Assembly: GCA_029251165.1 (NCBI GenBank) | Contig: JAQXDW010000113.1 | Span: 62,001-126,000 of the forward strand | Direction of reading: 5' to 3' | DNA length: 64,000 bases | DNA from: Myxococcota bacterium | GTDB lineage: Bacteria > Myxococcota_A > UBA796 | In this document: one piece after another, positions 26,755-36,090 of the stretch | How positions within the stretch are numbered: the stretch's first letter is position 1 | Layout of the letters: the number at the start of each line of letters is the position of its first letter | Translations under genes and position numbers: made by a program | The notes under the pieces: model-generated | Told to the model about the DNA's origin: nothing | What the model saw: the letters and a program-made list of their open reading frames with translations, nothing else | The model's database searches: none

Positions 26755-29700
26755 TCAGTTCAGCTCCCAGCGGAGGTTGAAGTCCACACCATAGGCACCG
26801 CCGATCTCCATATAGCGACCCTCCTGCTCGGTGGCCCAGTAACCCCGGAGGTACAGCCGACGGGCCAGACGCTGCTCTAAGCTGAGGTAGGTGTCGTCGA
26901 CGCGGTTGAGGTTCTGCTCCAGGGTCACGCGGGTGTCCTCGCCGATGTCCTTCTCCGCCAGCAGACGCAGCTCGCTGGTCACCGCGAGCCCACGCTCCGA
27001 CACTCCGCTGACCAGATCAACCCGATCGAGGCGGAAGAGATCATACTGAAAGATCCCCTCTCCCACACGCTCAACCAGGCCAAGCTTGCTGGCAAACAGA
27101 TCGCCGCTCTCGATGAGCAAGGCGCTGGAGAGTCCGCCGTACCGCTCCAGCTCCTCCCGGGTCATCCCAAACAAGAGCAGCGCGTTGATGTCGGCCTGCG
27201 CAAGCGGTGGATCGGAGGCGGTCTGGGCGTACCAGTCGGAGTACCGACCCAGCACCTGATAGTCGACGGAGACGTCGCGATCCCGAGTGGAGATGGTGGT
27301 GTTCATCGAGATGTCGACGTCTGGATCAAACGAGAACGGCTCGATAAAATTCAGCTCTCCGCGCAGCAGCTCGAAGTTTCGCTCCTTGAGCAGCACCCGT
27401 CCACCAGGCACCGAGCGGATGAACCCGATGACACCCGGCCGTGAGGTGTCGCCGATGATGGTGAGCTTGCCGCCAGCGGTCAGGTCCGCGACGTTGTTGC
27501 GCATCCGGATGGTGTCCTCAGCGGTCACCTCGATGTCCATGGAGAACAGGTCATCGGTCTCCGCCGACACGGCACCGACGAGCCGCTCCTCAGACAGCTC
27601 CAGCACCCAGCTCTCCCAGTCGATGCGATCGGCGAACACCATCTCATGGACGGTGATGTCGCCAGACATCAGGAGATCGTTGGCTGGCCCGGAGACCGCG
27701 AGGGTGGCATCTCCAGTGATCGGAGGAAGGAAGTCGAGGTAGCGGACCCGGGCGGCGGCGAGGTCTCCGGAGATGTCGTAGCGGGTCGGTCGCCAGTCCT
27801 CCGCGTCAATGCGACCGGACATCACAAGCTCGCCGCCGCCGAGCCGACCGGTCATCTCTGCGATGTCGTAGCCATCAGGCGCTGCGGAGACGCGGCCATC
27901 GATGGACTCGACGGGATGCGGGAACCAGTCTCCCTCCAAGGAGGCATCGGAGAGGGTGGCCATGATGACCGGTCGGAGCGCTCCAGAGACACCGTCGATC
28001 GACACGGTGAGGTCTGCGATTCCCTCTGCGGTGGTCATGTCGGGGACGACGAGGCGGAGAAGATCGAGATCCAAGGAACCGCCGCCCTCAAAGCGGATGG
28101 CGCCCGAGTCGCTCCGGCCACCCGCGATCGACAGCGCCGTCTGACCACCCACCAGGGAGACGCCCTCGAGGGAGAACGCTGTGCCTGACTGCGTGAAGCG
28201 CCAGGGCTCCTCAGAGCGCAGCTCATGGGTCCCCCAAGCGAGAGACGCAGAGGAGATGGTGGCGTCGACGTTGACCGGCTCGGCCGCCGCACCGCTCACC
28301 GCGATCTCCCCCCCGACGATGGAGCGAACCGGAGAGCCGTCAGGGGCCTCTGAGTAGAGGACATGCATCGGGAAGTCATCGAGCTTCGCAACGAGCGCAT
28401 AGCGCTGCTCCTCCCACAGCTCGATCTGACCCTCCAGCCCAAGCCGGTTGCCTGCGATGCCCCCGCCGATCTGCATCGTTCCGTCTTTGGTCTCAAAGCG
28501 CACCGTGGTCTCGTCGAGCGGACGGGCCGCCAGCCAAGTGTTTCGCAGGGCGAGCCGTCCAGAGGGCTCTGGCTCCATCAGGGTGCCGCCGACATGGACA
28601 TCGAGCAGCACATCACCAGACAGCGGTACCTCTCGACGAATGAGGTTGTCCAGCTGCTCCAGCCGAACGCCGCCGGCAATGATCTCGAGGTTGGTCGCAT
28701 ACCCCCGACCGACGCTTCCCCGTGCATACAGGCTCTCTTCTCCCTTTGCACGAGGCCGGCGCAGCTCCATGCGCTCCAGGGTGAACAGCCCATCCTCCAT
28801 CCAGGCGACCGCCTCCCCCTGCGGAAAGTACTCCCCGTAGAGCTCAACCTCCTCCATGGCGAGGCGAATCTCTCCATCGAGGGCATCAGAGGGTCCGAAC
28901 AGGCTGAGCGTGCCCTCGACATCCCCCTCAATCTCCGGCAGCTCGAGGACCACACCGGTCAAGTCCGAGAGCCGACCGTCGGGGATGAGGAGCTGGAGAT
29001 CGATGCCCGTCTCGTCCCCAAAGCCCACCTCGAGCTGTCCAGAGTAGTCGGTCTCGCCTCGGGTTCCTGTGAAGCCGGGAAAGTGGAGGCTGGTGAGGCC
29101 AGGCGAGAGGATGGTGCCGCGGATCTGATCGGCGAGGGGCAGGCCAACGAACGAGAAGTCCTGGAGGTTGACGTCGGCCTCTGCAGAGAGAGCACCAAAC
29201 ACCCCGTGGAGCCACACCGAGGCTGGCCCGTGCCCCTGAAGCTCGAGATCATTGAGGGGGCGGAGATCTTCGAGACTGAACGCGGGAAAATTGAGCCGGA
29301 TGTCGATGTCGCCGCTGTCACCGGGACGGGGGTAGCGGAACCAAGCCGTCCCAGCGGCACTCGAGCGCACCGTATCGAGCTGTCGGATGTCGAGGTAGAG
29401 CTGATCGGAGTCGACGCGGAGCTGGGTGATCGCGGTGAGCAGCGGGACCTGGAGGATGGTGGGCTCAGTCCGCACCGGACCAGCGGCAGCCTTGAGGTTC
29501 GCCGCAGCGATCTTGACAGAGCCGGCGAGGTTCAGGGGCCGGAGGGTGCCTGCGAGCTGAGCCTCCAGGTCGGCATCCATCTCAACCCAGGGGTCGTCTG
29601 AGGCATCGGTGTCACGGCAGACCTCGCGCAGGGAGAGTCCCTCGCCAGAGAGCGACAGCCAGATTCCGGTGCTCTGAAGGTCCGCCGCACCGGAGATCTC

Positions 29701-30702
29701 GACGAGTCCCCCACCCCACCGAGCCGTTATCGGCTCAAAGAAGACCTGTTGTCCCTCCAGACGCCAGCCGACGGTCAGGGGATCTCCGAGCGGGAATCGA
29801 CGGCCGACGCTCACCCGATCAACGACACCGTCCTCCACCGCCAGCGCGCCCTCGAGCACCGGCTCGGCGGTGGTACCGGCGAGGCTGACATCGAGCCAGG
29901 CGGTGCCCTCCAGGACCGTGCCGCGTGGTCGAAGCAAGGGGTCGAGCGCAGCAAGATCTCCGACCAGGGACAGCTCACCACGGAGCCCGCCGTCGGGATG
30001 AACAGCAACAGCCCCCTCGATAAGAACGTCCGTCAGCGGGAGGCTGAGATCGGGAATGAACACCCGCCCAGGAGCCAGCGCGAGGTCGCTGAGCACGATG
30101 GAGCGAGCGGTCTGCGAGATGCCCGCGGCGTCGAGATCGAGTCGATCAATGCGAAGGTCAGTCCGCCCTTCCCACTGCTCAATGGTGATGTCATCGAGGC
30201 TGACATCGAGGGCTTCACCGGTCACAGAGACCGCACCATCCTTGACCACCATCCCTCGCCAGGGAAACGCGGTGGCAGGTGTCTCGCTGCGGACAACATC
30301 GCGGAATTCGCGGAGACCGTCTTCGTCGATGTGGAGCTTGAGGACCGGATGGTAGAGATCGATCTGAGTCAGCCCCGGACGCCAGCCGGTGAAGCCCAGC
30401 CGAAGAACCAGCCGATCAACCGCAGCGATGGTCCGACCGTCGCGCTCGGAGTCCTCGGATTGATGGCTGATGAGCACCCCATGGGCTGTGACCACGCCGC
30501 GCATCGGCTTGATGTTCAGCTCGCCGATGACCACATCTTCACCGAGGCGCTGCTCGATGAGGCGCTCGATGGCGCTCGTCACATGATCGAGAAATGCATC
30601 GGTTCGAATCAGCCAGGTGCCTCCCAACCAGAGCACAGCCAGGACGATCAGGAGTCGACGCAGCAGGCGCCTCCATCGCTGCTGGCGCTTCCGGGAGTTC
30701 AC
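26755..30702 (-). CDS. tamB: TamB-like translocation and assembly module protein (DUF490)
   Basis: The 1315-residue protein has a basic N terminus and one transmembrane helix (RRLLIVLAVLWLGGTWLI), an AsmA-like first domain (GELNIKPMRGVVTAHGV), a very long run of beta strands typical of bridge-like lipid-transfer proteins, and the C-terminal DUF490 signature (QADINALLLFGMTREELERY). TamB-type proteins span the periplasm and are thought to move phospholipids or help outer-membrane protein assembly with TamA. The start is GTG at 30702 with AGGAGG upstream. The tamA-like gene follows immediately on the same strand. The order tamB then tamA is the reverse of that in E. coli. Confidence 0.88.
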   Translation of the reverse strand: MNSRKRQQRWRRLLRRLLIVLAVLWLGGTWLIRTDAFLDHVTSAIERLIEQRLGEDVVIGELNIKPMRGVVTAHGVLISHQSEDSERDGRTIAAVDRLVLRLGFTGWRPGLTQIDLYHPVLKLHIDEDGLREFRDVVRSETPATAFPWRGMVVKDGAVSVTGEALDVSLDDITIEQWEGRTDLRIDRLDLDAAGISQTARSIVLSDLALAPGRVFIPDLSLPLTDVLIEGAVAVHPDGGLRGELSLVGDLAALDPLLRPRGTVLEGTAWLDVSLAGTTAEPVLEGALAVEDGVVDRVSVGRRFPLGDPLTVGWRLEGQQVFFEPITARWGGGLVEISGAADLQSTGIWLSLSGEGLSLREVCRDTDASDDPWVEMDADLEAQLAGTLRPLNLAGSVKIAAANLKAAAGPVRTEPTILQVPLLTAITQLRVDSDQLYLDIRQLDTVRSSAAGTAWFRYPRPGDSGDIDIRLNFPAFSLEDLRPLNDLELQGHGPASVWLHGVFGALSAEADVNLQDFSFVGLPLADQIRGTILSPGLTSLHFPGFTGTRGETDYSGQLEVGFGDETGIDLQLLIPDGRLSDLTGVVLELPEIEGDVEGTLSLFGPSDALDGEIRLAMEEVELYGEYFPQGEAVAWMEDGLFTLERMELRRPRAKGEESLYARGSVGRGYATNLEIIAGGVRLEQLDNLIRREVPLSGDVLLDVHVGGTLMEPEPSGRLALRNTWLAARPLDETTVRFETKDGTMQIGGGIAGNRLGLEGQIELWEEQRYALVAKLDDFPMHVLYSEAPDGSPVRSIVGGEIAVSGAAAEPVNVDATISSASLAWGTHELRSEEPWRFTQSGTAFSLEGVSLVGGQTALSIAGGRSDSGAIRFEGGGSLDLDLLRLVVPDMTTAEGIADLTVSIDGVSGALRPVIMATLSDASLEGDWFPHPVESIDGRVSAAPDGYDIAEMTGRLGGGELVMSGRIDAEDWRPTRYDISGDLAAARVRYLDFLPPITGDATLAVSGPANDLLMSGDITVHEMVFADRIDWESWVLELSEERLVGAVSAETDDLFSMDIEVTAEDTIRMRNNVADLTAGGKLTIIGDTSRPGVIGFIRSVPGGRVLLKERNFELLRGELNFIEPFSFDPDVDISMNTTISTRDRDVSVDYQVLGRYSDWYAQTASDPPLAQADINALLLFGMTREELERYGGLSSALLIESGDLFASKLGLVERVGEGIFQYDLFRLDRVDLVSGVSERGLAVTSELRLLAEKDIGEDTRVTLEQNLNRVDDTYLSLEQRLARRLYLRGYWATEQEGRYMEIGGAYGVDFNLRWELN

Positions 30703-30734
30703 CGCGCGCCTCCTGGAAAAAACGAGTCGCCAGT

Positions 30735-30766
30735 AAAAAACCGCGGAGCCAGTGAAGGCACCGCGG
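30735..30766 (-). terminator. Intrinsic terminator of the tRNA-Gly gene
   Basis: On the minus strand CCGCGGTGCC pairs with GGCTCCGCGG (ten positions, one T-T mismatch) around a six-base loop, followed by six T residues (A-run at 30735-30740 on the plus strand). It lies just after the tRNA and before the tamB ribosome site, so it separates tRNA and tamB transcription. Confidence 0.82.
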
Positions 30767-30772
30767 TCAGAG

Positions 30773-30845
30773 AGCGGGCGACGGGATTCGAACCCGCGAC
30801 AACGAGCTTGGGAAGCTCGGACTCTACCAACTGAGCTACACCCGC
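30773..30845 (-). tRNA. tRNA-Gly (anticodon CCC)
   Basis: The minus strand from 30845 folds into a complete 73-nt cloverleaf: acceptor GCGGGTG with CGCCCGC, D arm GCTC-AGTTGGTA-GAGT, anticodon arm CGAGC-TTCCCAA-GCTCG with anticodon CCC, variable loop TTGTC, and T arm GCGGG-TTCGAAT-CCCGT. The discriminator base is T and no CCA is encoded, so the 3' end must be added after transcription. CCC reads GGG codons for glycine. Confidence 0.95.
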
Positions 30846-30872
30846 AGTTCCGGCCCCAGCGAGGCCAGAGAC

Positions 30873-30901
30873 TTTATGACACATCCGATCCCCACCGGCA
30901 A
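30873..30901 (-). promoter_or_regulatory. Candidate sigma-70-type promoter of the tRNA gene
   Basis: On the minus strand TTGCCG (30901-30896) and CATAAA (30878-30873) are 17 bases apart, each matching four of six consensus bases. The -10 box ends 27 bases before the tRNA, which would leave a leader of about 20 bases. The position between the TPR gene and the tRNA supports it. Confidence 0.5.
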
Positions 30902-30928
30902 GTGCCACCGACGCAATTTGCCGACCGC

Positions 30929-32947
30929 TCACCCCTTCGCCAGCATCAGCTCCAGCCCGCGACGGCGGGCCTTGCAATCTCGCTTTCGCCAGGAGGGGTC
31001 TGCCTCCTGCAGCTCGTCGAGCATCTTCAGCCCAGCGTCTGGCTTCTTTGCCTGAGTGTAGAGGTCTGCGAGTGTCCAGATGGCCTCCTGATAGCCCTGT
31101 TCCCCTCTTGCGGACTGCCCCAGTGCACTGCGGAGAACGTTCCGAGCACCGCGGAGATCTCCGACGCCGATCTGGATCTGCGCGACCAGGGTCCGGGCCG
31201 GTAGATCTTGACGACCCTTGAGAAAGGGAACCGCTTCCCGAAACATTCCAACAGAGATGCGTGCACGGGCCTCTGAGAGGGCCTCGTCCTCCGCTGGTTC
31301 ATCGTCGAAGTCATCGTCGAAGTCATCGTCGAAGCCATCGTCGAAGCCATCGCCGAAGCCCCCCTCCGGGTCGTCCTCGATGTCATCAGGAGAGATCTCC
31401 GCGAAGGTACCGCCCTGGCTGAAGGAGAAGCTGAAGTCATCTGAGCTCGCGTCGTCCGGTTCGTCGTCGAGGCGTGCCATCATCTCGCCGAGCTTGACGA
31501 GGAGGCTGTCGTTTGTCGGATCGGCATCGATTGCGGTTCGGTAGGCAGCCACTGCCTCCTTGACCCGACCTGCTATCGCGAGTCGATCTCCCTCCGCCTC
31601 ATGGGCCGCAGCGACGCCGTCGTCGTCGTCTGTAGAATCGTCGAGGAGCTCGTCGTCATCATCGATCAGATCATCATCGTCATCGATCAGATCGTCGTCA
31701 ATGAGGTCATCACCGTTTAGCTCGTCGCCGGCTTTTGACATGGGCTTTTCGCCACGCAAGATCTGCTGGCGGAGATGGAGCTGCTGGGTCGCGGCGGCGT
31801 CAGGAGCGGTGACCTGAGCCAGCTCCTCGAGGGCCGCTTCGAGCTCTCCGAGATCGACCAGGATCTCAGCCAATGCGATTCGAGCAGAGAGGGCCTTGCG
31901 GATGTCCGAGGCAGCCTCCAGGGTCTGTCGGGCGCGGTCCTTGAAGCCGTAGTCGGCCTCGACTTTGGCCTTGATGACCACCTCGACCTGGCGCTGGTTG
32001 TTGGGCTGCACCCAGTCTTGCTCCCACAGACGCAGAGAGCGCAGCGCGAGGACCTCATCTGCTTCCTTTAGCTCCGCCTGGATGGTGGGATCCTGACCGC
32101 CAGAGCACTCCAGCGCCCCACGGAGCGCCCGAACGTGGCGGTCGATCTCGCCGGCTTCCTTGTAGAGCCGGGCAGCCTGAAGCCACAGCTGGCGGGCCTT
32201 GGGCTTCTGGTCAAGCGCCTGCAGTCCCTCCGCGAGGAGCGCGAGGACCCGAACCGTCTGCTGCTCGGCGTGGGCCTTCTGGAGGTGAACCAGTCCCTGC
32301 CTGGGGTCACCCATTCGGATGCGCGCCTCAGCGGCATCGACCAGGACGTTCCAGTCTTCTCTCAGCGTCATGGCACGCTCTAAGAAGCGCGCCTGCTCAT
32401 CGGGACGTCCGACCCGACGGCTTTCCTTGCCTAAGGCCACCCACGCAAAGAAAGCGCGCTCAGACCAGTTGGAGGCCTCAAGCAGCTCAGCATGGCGGAT
32501 TCGGAGGGGAAACTCACCAGGTGAGAGGGCGACGAGCTTGAGCTGAATCTCCTGAGCCTTGTCCGGCTTGTTGCGTGCGGTCATCTCGACCGCCTTCTCG
32601 TAGCACTTGCGCGCATCTGTGGGGAAGCTGCTGGTTCGGTAGCAGTCCCCGAGCTCGTCGACGATCTCGTGGTCCTTGGGACGGAGGCGGAGGAGCTGCT
32701 GGTAGATCGGAATCGCCGATCGCTCCTTTCCATCCTTGCGGAGGCTCTCGACAATCTCAAGGAAGCGCCGCTCGGCATCCTTGTTCTGCCCCAGACGAAG
32801 GTGCAGCTCCGCCACGGTCTTGCGGACCCGCCGGCTTCGGGGATCGAGCCGGAGGAGCTGCTGGTAGCTGGAGAGCGCCTGCTCTATCTGCCCCTTCTGA
32901 AGCTGGCGCATGGCCTGCTGCTCAAGCTTGTTTCGATCGACCGCCAT
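30929..32947 (-). CDS. Large TPR protein with acidic low-complexity repeats
   Basis: The 672-residue protein has no signal peptide and starts at ATG 32947 with GAGGA upstream. Residues 1-400 form a continuous TPR-type solenoid (QLQKGQIEQALSSYQQLLRL and similar units). Two very acidic blocks follow, near 405-435 (DDLIDDDLIDDDDDLIDDDD) and near 535-560 (GDGFDDGFDDDFDDDFDDEP), separated by a TPR unit and followed by further TPRs. Such proteins act as scaffolds; in myxobacteria related large TPR proteins occur near motility genes, but a specific role cannot be read here. It is 97 bases downstream of accC in the same direction and may be the last gene of the long run from pilM. Confidence 0.75.
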   Translation of the reverse strand: MAVDRNKLEQQAMRQLQKGQIEQALSSYQQLLRLDPRSRRVRKTVAELHLRLGQNKDAERRFLEIVESLRKDGKERSAIPIYQQLLRLRPKDHEIVDELGDCYRTSSFPTDARKCYEKAVEMTARNKPDKAQEIQLKLVALSPGEFPLRIRHAELLEASNWSERAFFAWVALGKESRRVGRPDEQARFLERAMTLREDWNVLVDAAEARIRMGDPRQGLVHLQKAHAEQQTVRVLALLAEGLQALDQKPKARQLWLQAARLYKEAGEIDRHVRALRGALECSGGQDPTIQAELKEADEVLALRSLRLWEQDWVQPNNQRQVEVVIKAKVEADYGFKDRARQTLEAASDIRKALSARIALAEILVDLGELEAALEELAQVTAPDAAATQQLHLRQQILRGEKPMSKAGDELNGDDLIDDDLIDDDDDLIDDDDELLDDSTDDDDGVAAAHEAEGDRLAIAGRVKEAVAAYRTAIDADPTNDSLLVKLGEMMARLDDEPDDASSDDFSFSFSQGGTFAEISPDDIEDDPEGGFGDGFDDGFDDDFDDDFDDEPAEDEALSEARARISVGMFREAVPFLKGRQDLPARTLVAQIQIGVGDLRGARNVLRSALGQSARGEQGYQEAIWTLADLYTQAKKPDAGLKMLDELQEADPSWRKRDCKARRRGLELMLAKG
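31299..31358. repeat. Five 12-bp tandem repeats coding for acidic FDD units
   Basis: Five contiguous copies of TCATCGTCGAAG, three identical and two with one or two changes, lie inside the large TPR gene. On the coding strand they encode repeated Asp-Asp-Phe/Gly units. A looser 21-bp repeat (ATCGATCAGATC at 31661 and 31682) underlies the other acidic block. Both could change length by replication slippage without shifting the frame. Confidence 0.85.
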
Positions 32948-33044
32948 TGTGTTGTCCTCGCCGCTCTCGTTGCAGGGCGATGAGCATACCGGGAGCGGGA
33001 GGGCGCGGCGGGGGAAGGTCTACCAGATGCCCCCATCGAACAGG

Positions 33045-34415
33045 CTACTGAGCGTCCTCACCCTCAGCCGCTTCGGCGCGCGCCTTGAGCCACGTGTCGA
33101 TGAAGCGGGTGTGGAAGCGACCGTCTCGGAATTCTGGCGTGTTCAGGAGAATGCGCTGAAGCGGCAGCGAGGTTTCGATGCCCTCGACCACAAACTCATC
33201 AATCGCCCGGATCGCACGTCGGATGGCCGCGGAGCGATCCGGAGCGGTGACGATAAGCTTGGCGATGAGTGAGTCGTAGAACGGCTGCACCATCGCTCCC
33301 TCGTGGACCGCAGAGTCAATTCGAACGCCAGGTCCACCCGGAGCGTTGTAGCCAACAATCCGACCCGGAGACGGGCGGAAGTTCCAGGGGTTCTCAGCGT
33401 TGACCCGGACCTCGATGGAGTGGCCGGTGAGGGTGATCTCATCCTGGGTCATCGGCATCCGCTCACCTGCAGCCAGACGAATCTGGAGGTTGATGAGATC
33501 CACGCCAGTCACCTGCTCGGTAACCGGGTGCTCGACCTGGATGCGGGGGTTGACCTCGAGGAAGAAGAACTCATCGCCCTGAACGAGAAATTCGCAGGTG
33601 CCGACCGAGACGTACTGAGTAGAGGCCACCAGATCGACAGCGGCCTTGCGGATTTGATCCCGGAGGACGTCTGAGAGACCAGAAGCCGGTGCCTCCTCGA
33701 TGATCTTCTGATGACGCCGCTGCAGCGAGCAGTCACGCTCGCCGAAGTGGACCGCGTTTCCGTACTGATCTCCAGCGACCTGGATCTCAATGTGACGGGG
33801 AGCCGGGAGAAACCGCTCCACAAAGACCGCGCCGTTGCCAAACGCAGCCTCCGCTTCCGCCTGGGTCAGCTCGAAGACCTTTCGCAGAGACTCGGGGTCA
33901 TCGACGATCCGCATCCCTTTACCACCGCCACCAAATGCCGCCTTGAGCAGCACCGGATAGCCGATCTCGTTGGCGAAGCGGACAGCCTCCTCGACATCAC
34001 TGAGCGAACCGGGACTGCCAGGAAGCAGCGGGACCCCAGCGGCACGCGCCGCAGCCTTCGCAGAGAGCTTGTCTCCGAAGATGGCGAGATGTCGGGGCTC
34101 AGGACCGATGAAGGTCATCCCGTGGGCCTCGACCGCCGTGGCAAACGAGATGTTCTCCGCCAGGAAGCCATAGCCGGGATGGATGGCGTCGGCGTCGGTG
34201 ATCTCCGCCGCCGAGATGACGTGTGGGATGTTGAGGTAGCTGTCGCGGGCCATTGCTGGACCGATGCAGACCGCCTCATCAGCGAACCGGACGTGGAGCG
34301 AATTGCGATCCGCCTCGGAGTAAATCGCCACAGTGGGGATGGACAGCTCGCGAGCAGCCCGGATGATCCTCAGGGCGATCTCACCGCGATTGGCGATCAG
34401 GATCTTCGAGAACAT
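33045..34415 (-). CDS. accC: Acetyl-CoA carboxylase biotin carboxylase subunit
   Basis: The 456-residue enzyme carboxylates biotin on AccB using ATP and bicarbonate. It begins MFSKILIANRGEIALRIIRA, has the ATP-grasp lysine and glycine loop AAFGGGGKGMRIV near residue 158 and the metal-binding EVNPRIQVEHPVTE near 288, and the usual length. The ATG overlaps the accB stop by one base (TGATG), so the two are coupled. Its partner AccD is encoded about 22 kb away; AccA is not in the window. Confidence 0.97.
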   Translation of the reverse strand: MFSKILIANRGEIALRIIRAARELSIPTVAIYSEADRNSLHVRFADEAVCIGPAMARDSYLNIPHVISAAEITDADAIHPGYGFLAENISFATAVEAHGMTFIGPEPRHLAIFGDKLSAKAAARAAGVPLLPGSPGSLSDVEEAVRFANEIGYPVLLKAAFGGGGKGMRIVDDPESLRKVFELTQAEAEAAFGNGAVFVERFLPAPRHIEIQVAGDQYGNAVHFGERDCSLQRRHQKIIEEAPASGLSDVLRDQIRKAAVDLVASTQYVSVGTCEFLVQGDEFFFLEVNPRIQVEHPVTEQVTGVDLINLQIRLAAGERMPMTQDEITLTGHSIEVRVNAENPWNFRPSPGRIVGYNAPGGPGVRIDSAVHEGAMVQPFYDSLIAKLIVTAPDRSAAIRRAIRAIDEFVVEGIETSLPLQRILLNTPEFRDGRFHTRFIDTWLKARAEAAEGEDAQ

Positions 34416-34843
34416 CAGCCCGACACAATGCGGAAGAGGGGCTGGCCAAACTGGACGGGCTGGGCGTTCTCTACGAGAACCTCCGCCACAACACCGGAGA
34501 TCTCACTCTCCAGCTCATTGAACAGCTTCATTGCTTCGATGATGCAGAGGGCCTGCCCTTCGCTGATCCGAGAGCCGACCGTGACAAGCGGGGGCTCGCC
34601 AGGCTTGGCGGAGGTGTAGAACGTTCCAACCATCGGGGACTTGATGATCGTTCCCTCGACCTGAGGAGCAGCAGCCTGACCTGGGAGGGCAGCGACCGGA
34701 GCCGCAGCGAGCATGGGGGCCGCGGCGACAGCGGGTCCAACGAGGCTGATGTTGACGCGAGAGCCCTCGCTCTCCACTTCCAGCGTCGCGACGCTGTACT
34801 CCTTCATCAGCTTGAGGAGGGTCTCAATCTTCTCCGTATCCAT
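34415..34843 (-). CDS. accB: Biotin carboxyl carrier protein of acetyl-CoA carboxylase
   Basis: The 142-residue protein has an N-terminal region (MDTEKIETLLKLMKEYSVAT), an Ala/Pro-rich linker at about 38-62, and a biotinyl domain with EAMK at 103-106, where Lys106 would be biotinylated. It carries carboxyl groups between AccC and AccA/AccD for malonyl-CoA synthesis. The gene lies 12 bases after aroQ and is coupled to accC. aroQ-accB-accC is an arrangement also found in gammaproteobacteria. Confidence 0.96.
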   Translation of the reverse strand: MDTEKIETLLKLMKEYSVATLEVESEGSRVNISLVGPAVAAAPMLAAAPVAALPGQAAAPQVEGTIIKSPMVGTFYTSAKPGEPPLVTVGSRISEGQALCIIEAMKLFNELESEISGVVAEVLVENAQPVQFGQPLFRIVSG

Positions 34844-34855
34844 CAGGCGTACCTT

Positions 34856-35314
34856 CTATGATCGGGTTTTGACGTTATTTTCTGAGGACATATGCTGAAC
34901 GATTGCGCTCAGTCCAAGAGAATAGCTGTTGGGGCCGAAGCCAGAGATCACACCGAGTGCGATCGGAGAGAGGTAGCTGTGGTGGCGAAATGACTCGCGG
35001 GCATAGACGTTGGAGAGGTGAACCTCAACGAACGGGATCGCCACTCCAGCAAGGGCGTCTCTGAGTGCCACCGAGGTGTGGGTCAGTCCGCCTGGGTTGA
35101 TAACGATACCATCGATGGCGCCGAAGGCATCATGGATGGTGTCGATAAGCACGCCCTCGTGGTTCGACTGGAGGACCGTGAGTGTCACACCCAGGCCAGC
35201 AGCCTGAACCATGAGGTCGTCGTTGATGCCTGAGAGGGTCTTGTGACCATAGATCTCAGGTTCCCGTTGCCCCAACAGGTTGAGGTTGGGTCCATGCAGA
35301 ACCAGAACCTTCAC
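34856..35314 (-). CDS. aroQ: 3-dehydroquinate dehydratase, type II
   Basis: The 152-residue enzyme converts 3-dehydroquinate to 3-dehydroshikimate, step three of the shikimate pathway. Signatures are [18 protein letters not shown] with the catalytic Tyr region near the start, [33 protein letters not shown] and [15 protein letters not shown] with the catalytic His. Type II enzymes form dodecamers. The start is the GTG at 35314 with GGAGG five bases upstream; a TTG four codons earlier overlaps that site. Together with aroB and aroK in the same run this gives three shikimate steps; aroA, aroC and aroE are not here. Confidence 0.95.
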   Translation of the reverse strand: MKVLVLHGPNLNLLGQREPEIYGHKTLSGINDDLMVQAAGLGVTLTVLQSNHEGVLIDTIHDAFGAIDGIVINPGGLTHTSVALRDALAGVAIPFVEVHLSNVYARESFRHHSYLSPIALGVISGFGPNSYSLGLSAIVQHMSSENNVKTRS

Positions 35315-35376
35315 AGACGCCTCCAAAGTGCCCGCATCTGGATGCCTGTTATTGAACTCACTCCGCCGCGTCGAGG

Positions 35377-36051
35377 CTACTTTTCCTGTTCAGCACGACG
35401 CAGCAGCGTCAGGAGCCGCCGGAGGGGTCCTGGTCGAGAAGGGCTTCGGCCTGAAGTGTGGCTTCGCTCATCTCGGAGGGTGACCTCCTCAAGGCCAGCA
35501 GGACGTGAAATGCGACGCTGAAGACGCTCCGCTTCACGGCTGGCTTCGGGGTCAGATTCCTGGCGCGCGATGACTTCCCAGACCGCTGCCGCACGGGAGA
35601 GCCGACCAGCACGCTCCAGGCGCAGCGCCAGCTCACGCGTGGCGAAGGGATCGAAGTCCCCGGGGCGGCCGAGGCGTGCAACCAGACCTGCCCGACGCGG
35701 ATCCGTCTCCGGGACACGTGCAACGGCCTCTGCCGCATCCCGACGGCGGTTCAGCGCAATGAGCAGCTCGACATGCAGTACCCGAAGCGCGATGTCTCCA
35801 GGGTCCCGCTGGAGCAGACCGGTGACCAGCGGTAGGGCCTGATCGGCCTCACCACGCTCAGCAAACACCCGGGCGAGGGTTGACTGTCCGCTGTGGAGGT
35901 TTGGGTGATACCGAAGCCCGCTGCTCAGCACCTTATGCGCAGCGTCGAGCTCCCCACGACGACGCAGAGATTCTCCCAGTGCCACAAACTGGAGCGAATC
36001 CGGACTGGCGCGAACAACACGCTTGAGTCGTGCAATCTCAGAATCGTTCAT
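35377..36051 (-). CDS. Cytoplasmic TPR protein in the pilus-shikimate run
   Basis: The 224-residue protein has at least three TPR-type units ([58 protein letters not shown]), then a basic C-terminal tail ([19 protein letters not shown], then [17 protein letters not shown]). It has no signal peptide or lipobox, so it differs from the outer-membrane pilotin PilF/Tgl, which is a TPR lipoprotein. The start is ATG 36051, with a GTG one codon earlier as alternative; no strong ribosome site is seen. It lies 39 bases after the lipoprotein gene and 62 bases before aroQ. The role is unknown. Confidence 0.72.
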   Translation of the reverse strand: MNDSEIARLKRVVRASPDSLQFVALGESLRRRGELDAAHKVLSSGLRYHPNLHSGQSTLARVFAERGEADQALPLVTGLLQRDPGDIALRVLHVELLIALNRRRDAAEAVARVPETDPRRAGLVARLGRPGDFDPFATRELALRLERAGRLSRAAAVWEVIARQESDPEASREAERLQRRISRPAGLEEVTLRDERSHTSGRSPSRPGPLRRLLTLLRRAEQEK

Positions 36052-36090
36052 CACGGAGGCATCAGGTGCCAGGCTTGAAGGGGACCGGGA

